Below, one piece after another: positions 59,405 through 64,000 of a stretch of DNA of 64,000 bases (position 1 is the stretch's first letter; every line of letters starts with the position of its first letter). A program made the translations under genes and the position numbers. The stretch lies in the NCBI GenBank assembly GCA_964614185.1, contig CAZTKJ010000007.1, forward strand, positions 1-64,000. The letters run 5' to 3'. This DNA comes from Suilimivivens sp964614185 (GTDB lineage: Bacteria > Bacillota > Clostridia > Lachnospirales > Lachnospiraceae). The notes under the pieces are model-generated. The model worked only from the letters and a program-made list of their open reading frames with translations, was not told the DNA's origin and ran no database searches.

Positions 59405-61852
59405 CTACTCCGCAAGATAAATTGCCATTTTCTTTTCAATGGAATCTAACGCCTCTGAAAGGCTCTTTCGCCCTTGCATGTAAGCGATACCTTCTTCGTA
59501 TACCGCGTTCTCCAGAACCGTATCCTCGATATACGGAATCTTCACAGATTCCATATAAGCCTGCAATTCCGCAACTTGTGACTGACTTGGACAGTAGACA
59601 GACAGAGAAATCATGTGTCCCTCATAATTATTTGTGGCAAGGCCGCCCCACCGTTCATCTGTGCCGTCTCCTGCCTCAGAGGCAAATCCCTCCAGAAAAG
59701 CCGCCTTGTTCACCGGCAGACCTCCATACAAGTTACTCTGATTTTCTTTTCCAAACAATGCTTTCACAAAATCTTCCGCCGCCTCAGTCTGCTCCGATGC
59801 CGCACTGATTCCAAGCAATGTCTTTGCGAAAAAAACATTTTCACACTGTCCGTTCATTGGCACCCATCCACAGTTTTCATATCCCTGAACCCTTGAAACG
59901 GAAACCATCTCCGCGTAAGTCCAAAATCTGTCGATATATCCCCACACTCCATCAACCATACCTCCTGTAAACCTAAGACAATCCATGGATATTCTCATGG
60001 TATCCGTTTCGTCCCAGGGCGCACCAAATTCTTCTTCTGAAAAAGCGTTCCAATCGGTCTCGTACGCCTCCAATATATAGTCCGCTATACCATCCATCTG
60101 CGCATCGTAGATTCTCTTCGTCTGTTTCAGGAATTCCGAAATCATCTCCCGATCCACTGCTCCATCTTCCGTCATCCACACAGGTTCGGATACCGGGGAA
60201 AACATCCGCATGATCCCTTTTTCCGTATACAGTTTAAGCAAATCTCCTTCCGGATGGTTCTTTCTAAGCTTTTCTACCGCATCCGCAATATCTGACAGGT
60301 TCTTGATTCCTGTTATTTCTGATTTCCTGTTAACTATGGCCGGAAGCCGAACCTCACAGGGCATCATATAAATCCCCTCACCAGTTTTGAAGGCGTCCAC
60401 AATATTGCCAAAAAGCTCATCTTCACCGCTCATATTGTTAAAGATCGGGCTTAAGTCGCGCAACACACCTTTCTCTATATAAGAATCCACAGGCATATCA
60501 TCCAAAATAAGTATATCCGGCCCCTCTCCCGCCATGATCTTGGTATTGAGCCTCTTTAAGGCGTCTTCTCTCGTGACGGAATTACCACCTTCTATACCAA
60601 CCTCATACTTCACATAAATCTCCGGATTATCAGTCTGATACTGATTAATTGCCTGCCTCATGGTTGCATTGTCTTTTAAGCTGTAGACATCAAGCTGTTT
60701 CACAGGGACAGTGGGAATATCCGCATCATAAACAAAATGTACGATCTTTCCGCCCGAAAACAATGCCATAAATTCATTGTTCTCCAATGCGACCATACCT
60801 TCTATCACATAGGACGGATTACTGAAGATGCTTAAGTTTCCGTCTATGATCTGCTCCATGGCGCTGCCACCCACTACATGGCGGTAAAGTCCTTTATCTC
60901 CTGCAATATACAAAACACCGTCCTGATCCAGAAAGAAGAACATATCATACCAGTTACCACTGAGACCATTTCTGCCGTCATAGTTTTCTTTCACAAAATC
61001 CTCTAAGACCTCATCCTCTATATACTGCTTCTGTTCCATGTCATAGATCAGCGGCGATGCATAATCCCATCCGTCCATGAACATCATCCCACCATAAAAT
61101 TGTATCAAGTCCGGTGAACTATCCTCCGCCCTGAGAAACAGTTTGCTTGTTCCGTCTTCCAGAATTTCATAGATATTCGCGCTCTGAGTAGTGACAAAGA
61201 TCCTGCCATCGTCCGATATATATGCATCTTTCAAACGGACATCCTCTTCCGTCAATTCCACTTCCACCGGTATCTCTGTTTTATCCGGCTTAATGATGAG
61301 AAGCTGCGGATTCAAAAGCACCCCTGTGTCATCCTGTGAATCTGTCTCTGTATCGTTATCTGCGTTGTTATCCTGCACAATCTCCGAGCCTTCTGCCTCG
61401 GTGCTTGCAGCATCCGAATCCGCCGCCTGATAGATCACCGCCACAGTATTATCGCCACCCACTGCCGCACTCATGATATAGTCGCCGCTTTCCACCATTC
61501 TGGTATTCCAGGTGCGCTTATCGTAAAACCATCTCTGTCCGCCATCCTTGGTGATCATAAAAGGACACCATGCGTCAGTAATGACCATCTGACCATTGTT
61601 CAGCTTAAACAGACGATTGCTATTGCCTGAAAGACTGGCGCCGTCCCCAAAATACCCTGTTTTCTCCACGTAACGTCCCATAGGTGTACCTTCAGCATAT
61701 TGCTGCGTACTCTGTCCGCCTGTACTGCTGCCTTGCACGCTATCCTGCCCATCTCCGGCTGCTCCGCCATTCCCACATCCTCCAAGCAAAGCAGATAAAA
61801 CCACAAATGAGAGTATGATTGATATTATCCTCTTTTTTCCTGTTCTTCTCAT
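59405..61852 (-). CDS. Lipoprotein joining a propeller-like half to a solute-binding half
   Basis: An 815-residue lipoprotein with lipobox LLGGC (Cys near residue 26). Residues about 60-400 resemble a beta-propeller: an Asp-box-like TKDGGQRW and repeats such as GRIFVTTQSANIYEILEDG and YIAGDKGLYRHVVGGS. Residues about 400-815 look like a family-1-type extracellular solute-binding domain (NQYQTDNPEIYVKYEVG, ILILDDMPVDSYIEKGVL). A fusion of this kind is uncommon. AAGGAAAG precedes the ATG. A homologous gene lies 26 nt upstream, so this is one of a tandem pair; the MalF-type permease follows by 12 nt. Confidence 0.8.
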   Translation of the reverse strand: MRRTGKKRIISIILSFVVLSALLGGCGNGGAAGDGQDSVQGSSTGGQSTQQYAEGTPMGRYVEKTGYFGDGASLSGNSNRLFKLNNGQMVITDAWCPFMITKDGGQRWFYDKRTWNTRMVESGDYIMSAAVGGDNTVAVIYQAADSDAASTEAEGSEIVQDNNADNDTETDSQDDTGVLLNPQLLIIKPDKTEIPVEVELTEEDVRLKDAYISDDGRIFVTTQSANIYEILEDGTSKLFLRAEDSSPDLIQFYGGMMFMDGWDYASPLIYDMEQKQYIEDEVLEDFVKENYDGRNGLSGNWYDMFFFLDQDGVLYIAGDKGLYRHVVGGSAMEQIIDGNLSIFSNPSYVIEGMVALENNEFMALFSGGKIVHFVYDADIPTVPVKQLDVYSLKDNATMRQAINQYQTDNPEIYVKYEVGIEGGNSVTREDALKRLNTKIMAGEGPDILILDDMPVDSYIEKGVLRDLSPIFNNMSGEDELFGNIVDAFKTGEGIYMMPCEVRLPAIVNRKSEITGIKNLSDIADAVEKLRKNHPEGDLLKLYTEKGIMRMFSPVSEPVWMTEDGAVDREMISEFLKQTKRIYDAQMDGIADYILEAYETDWNAFSEEEFGAPWDETDTMRISMDCLRFTGGMVDGVWGYIDRFWTYAEMVSVSRVQGYENCGWVPMNGQCENVFFAKTLLGISAASEQTEAAEDFVKALFGKENQSNLYGGLPVNKAAFLEGFASEAGDGTDERWGGLATNNYEGHMISLSVYCPSQSQVAELQAYMESVKIPYIEDTVLENAVYEEGIAYMQGRKSLSEALDSIEKKMAIYLAE

Positions 61853-61878
61853 TATTGCCCCAACTTTCCTTTCAAACT

Positions 61879-64000
61879 TTATTCTGCGAGATAAATTGCC
61901 AGTCTCTTTTCAATCTGATCTACAGCATCCTCTAAGCTTTGGGAACCCTGCATATAAGCAATCCCTTCTTCGTATACCGCATTTTCAAATGCATCATCTT
62001 CTACATAAGCCGTGGTTGCCGATTCCATCCATGTGACTAAATCATTAACTTCCTCTTCCTCCGGAACTCTGATTACAATATGCACATAAAGACCGTCATC
62101 ATTACTCAAAGTAAAAGAACCATATATATTATCTTTACTTTTATTCTTCCTGTTCTCAAAATCACCTAAAAGGGCTGCTTTATTAACTGCCATACCGCCA
62201 AGCAGATTCATCTGATTTTCTTTGCCAAATACTGTCTTTACAAAATCCTCTGCCTGGGCGGGTTCTTTAGATGCTCCATTGATTCCTATCAATGTTCTGG
62301 CCCAAAATACATTGCTGCACTGTCCGTTCATAGGAATTATTTCACAATCTTCAAATCCCTCCATAGTGGGTATGGATATCTGTCTTGCATACTCTTCGGC
62401 ATTCAACAAAGAACCCATGGCCAGTTTACGCAGATCTCCTGCAAACTGCACATCCCCTTCATACATCCTGATATCATCAGAATCCTCCATAGATTCACCG
62501 AGAGTTCTTACATAGTATGCACTTGTTTCATTCCACTCCCATATGGCCTGCTCCGGAAGGCCATCCATCTGTGCATCATAAATCCTCTTGGTCTGGGTCA
62601 AAAATTCTGCAATAGCTGCCTTGTCAATTTCTCCCTTTTCCGTTCTCCATGCCGGTGCCGATACCATGGAAAACATTCTCATAATTCCCTTTTCCGAGGC
62701 AATTTCCACCAGATTGGCTCCCGGATTATTTTTTCGAAGGGTTTCCATTCCATCTGCAATACCCTCTAAATCCTTCATCATCGTAACATCTTCTCCCCTG
62801 CCTAAAATAAAAGGCATCTGTACTTCACAGGGCATTGCATAGATCTTTCCCTCTTTTCTGAAAGCATCCACCATATTTCCCAAAAGCTCATCTTCACCAC
62901 TCATGCCATCCAGTATTGAGCTGATATCCATAAGCAGTCCCTTTTCAATATACGAATCCACAGGCATATTATCCAATATCAATACATCCGGTCCGTCTCC
63001 CGCCATAACCTTGGTATTCAGGCTTTTCAGAGCATCCTCCCTGGTAATGGAATTATTCTCGCCCATACCGATTTCGTATTCTACATAAACTGCCGGATTA
63101 GCCGTCTGATACAAGCTGATGGCCTGACGAATAGTGGCATTTTCCTGCAGACTGTATACTTTTACTTTGCCTGTAGGCACTGTGGGAATATCAGGATTAT
63201 AGGTGAAGCGCACCAGTTTTCCCTCTGTAAATAAAACCAGAAATTCATTATTCTCCAGCAGAACCATCCCTGCTATACTGTATGCAGGGTTTCCAAAAGT
63301 ACTGAGATCTCCATCAATGATCTGCTCCATAACGCTGCCGCCAAGCACATGGCGGTATAAGCCTTTATCTCCTGCAATGTATATGACATTATCCTTATCC
63401 GGCAGGAAAAACATGTCATAATATTCTCCGGAATAACTGTTTCTTCCTTTATAATTTTTCTCTATAAATTCTTCTAAAACCTCATCCTCTATGTATTCAT
63501 CAGTGTCCATGTCGTAAATCAAAAGAGAGTCATATCCCCATCCATCCATGAACATAAGATTATCATAAAACTGTATCAGTTCCGGGCGTCCATCCTCTGC
63601 TGTGATGAATTTCTCACTGCTTCCATCTTCCTTTATTTCATATATATTAGAACCGAGGGTGCCTGCAAAGATTCTTCCCGTATCTGCAACGTATGCCGAT
63701 GCTATCCAAAGATCTTCTTCCGTCAGCTCTACATCGGCTGTTATCTCAGTACCGTCAGGTTTAAATACAAGCAGTTGTGTATCCAGATCCTCTTCCCTTG
63801 AATCTTTTTCCATTGATTCTGCCCGGACAGCAGCTACTGTATTATCCGAACTTACTGATACACTCATAATATAACCATCATTAGCCATAAGCTTTGCAAA
63901 CCACGGTTTTTTTGCCTCTCTCCAATTCTTCCCATTATCTCTTGATTCCAGCATAGAACCGCCACTGTCAACAATGATCAGAGTTCCGTCTTCCAGCTTA
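61879..64000 (-). CDS. Tandem paralogue of the propeller/solute-binding lipoprotein (partial)
   Basis: The reading frame runs off the window end, so the N-terminus and any lipobox are missing. The frame continues upstream of the first ATG (63954), reading KLEDGTLIIVDSGGSMLESR then DNGKNW, an Asp-box (S-x-D-x-G-x-x-W), and aligns with KLNNGQMVITDAWCPF of its neighbour. The same two halves follow, and both proteins end in KR/KK-(L/M)AIYLAE. Shared stretches such as GDKGLYRHV, MEQIIDG and NMPVDSYIEKG/DMPVDSYIEKG show a duplication. Likely the first gene of the run, ahead of 59405-61852. Confidence 0.8.
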   Translation of the reverse strand, partial: KLEDGTLIIVDSGGSMLESRDNGKNWREAKKPWFAKLMANDGYIMSVSVSSDNTVAAVRAESMEKDSREEDLDTQLLVFKPDGTEITADVELTEEDLWIASAYVADTGRIFAGTLGSNIYEIKEDGSSEKFITAEDGRPELIQFYDNLMFMDGWGYDSLLIYDMDTDEYIEDEVLEEFIEKNYKGRNSYSGEYYDMFFLPDKDNVIYIAGDKGLYRHVLGGSVMEQIIDGDLSTFGNPAYSIAGMVLLENNEFLVLFTEGKLVRFTYNPDIPTVPTGKVKVYSLQENATIRQAISLYQTANPAVYVEYEIGMGENNSITREDALKSLNTKVMAGDGPDVLILDNMPVDSYIEKGLLMDISSILDGMSGEDELLGNMVDAFRKEGKIYAMPCEVQMPFILGRGEDVTMMKDLEGIADGMETLRKNNPGANLVEIASEKGIMRMFSMVSAPAWRTEKGEIDKAAIAEFLTQTKRIYDAQMDGLPEQAIWEWNETSAYYVRTLGESMEDSDDIRMYEGDVQFAGDLRKLAMGSLLNAEEYARQISIPTMEGFEDCEIIPMNGQCSNVFWARTLIGINGASKEPAQAEDFVKTVFGKENQMNLLGGMAVNKAALLGDFENRKNKSKDNIYGSFTLSNDDGLYVHIVIRVPEEEEVNDLVTWMESATTAYVEDDAFENAVYEEGIAYMQGSQSLEDAVDQIEKRLAIYLAE

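Noticed and set aside
1..64000. CRISPR arrays
   Set aside because: No stretch of evenly spaced direct repeats was seen, and no cas genes.

Overview
The window comes from a low-to-mid GC, flagellated member of the Clostridia, most likely family Lachnospiraceae. The signs are Firmicutes-type gene clusters (cdaA-cdaR-glmM, mbl-flhO-flhP, ireB-ruvX-DUF1292, trmR-trhP, uvrBA with a Bacillus-type LexA box), AGGAGG ribosome sites, single-membrane lipoproteins and type III glutamine synthetase. I cannot fix the genus. Most of the window is ordinary chromosome, transcribed largely from the minus strand.

Layout: 1-0.7 kb holds the 3' end of an IS1182-like transposase. 0.7-9.4 kb is a minus-strand run: recD2, comFC, a yvyF-like zinc protein, two membrane proteins of unknown role, cdaA-cdaR-glmM (c-di-AMP and amino-sugar phosphate synthesis), then HPr with its own promoter. 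9.5-12.6 kb is mbl with three flagellar rod genes. 12.7-17.7 kb is uvrBA under a LexA box. 17.8-23.0 kb is a cell-wall module: PucR-type regulator, ftsE, ftsX, an M23 peptidase and a CtpA protease. 23.4-27.1 kb holds a small YjfB protein, a CPBP protease, cvfB, an acyl-ACP thioesterase, tRNA-Gln, and a C39-like protein behind a strong promoter with a perfect cre box. 27.2-36.4 kb is housekeeping: glutamine synthetase III, the tRNA U34 modification pair trhP/trmR, an MltG remnant, ylbF, RNase J, DUF1292, ruvX, ireB and mtaB. 36.4-43.5 kb has a histidine-less HPr homologue, thiI with its cysteine desulfurase, rsmE, prmA, nudC, a lipoprotein and a HAD phosphatase.

43.5-64 kb is accessory. The first part is an oligosaccharide-use locus (two LplB/LplC-type permeases, a binding lipoprotein and a GH3 glycosidase) with a divergent AraC regulator. 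A 243-bp inverted-repeat element sits between the divergent genes. Next come an MBL-fold hydrolase, two acetyltransferases and HelD. The window ends in a second transporter-like locus: two tandem homologous lipoproteins that join a propeller-like half to a solute-binding half, two permeases and an HlyD-like adaptor. Neither transport locus carries an ATPase gene in the window, so both probably borrow one encoded elsewhere.

The least explained items are the tandem propeller/solute-binding locus with its HlyD-like adaptor, the inverted-repeat element, the cre-controlled C39-like protein, the serine-only HPr, the MltG homologue without a catalytic domain, and the membrane proteins next to cdaA. 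Protein start points were chosen from ribosome-binding sites; where this shortens the longest open frame, the entry says so.
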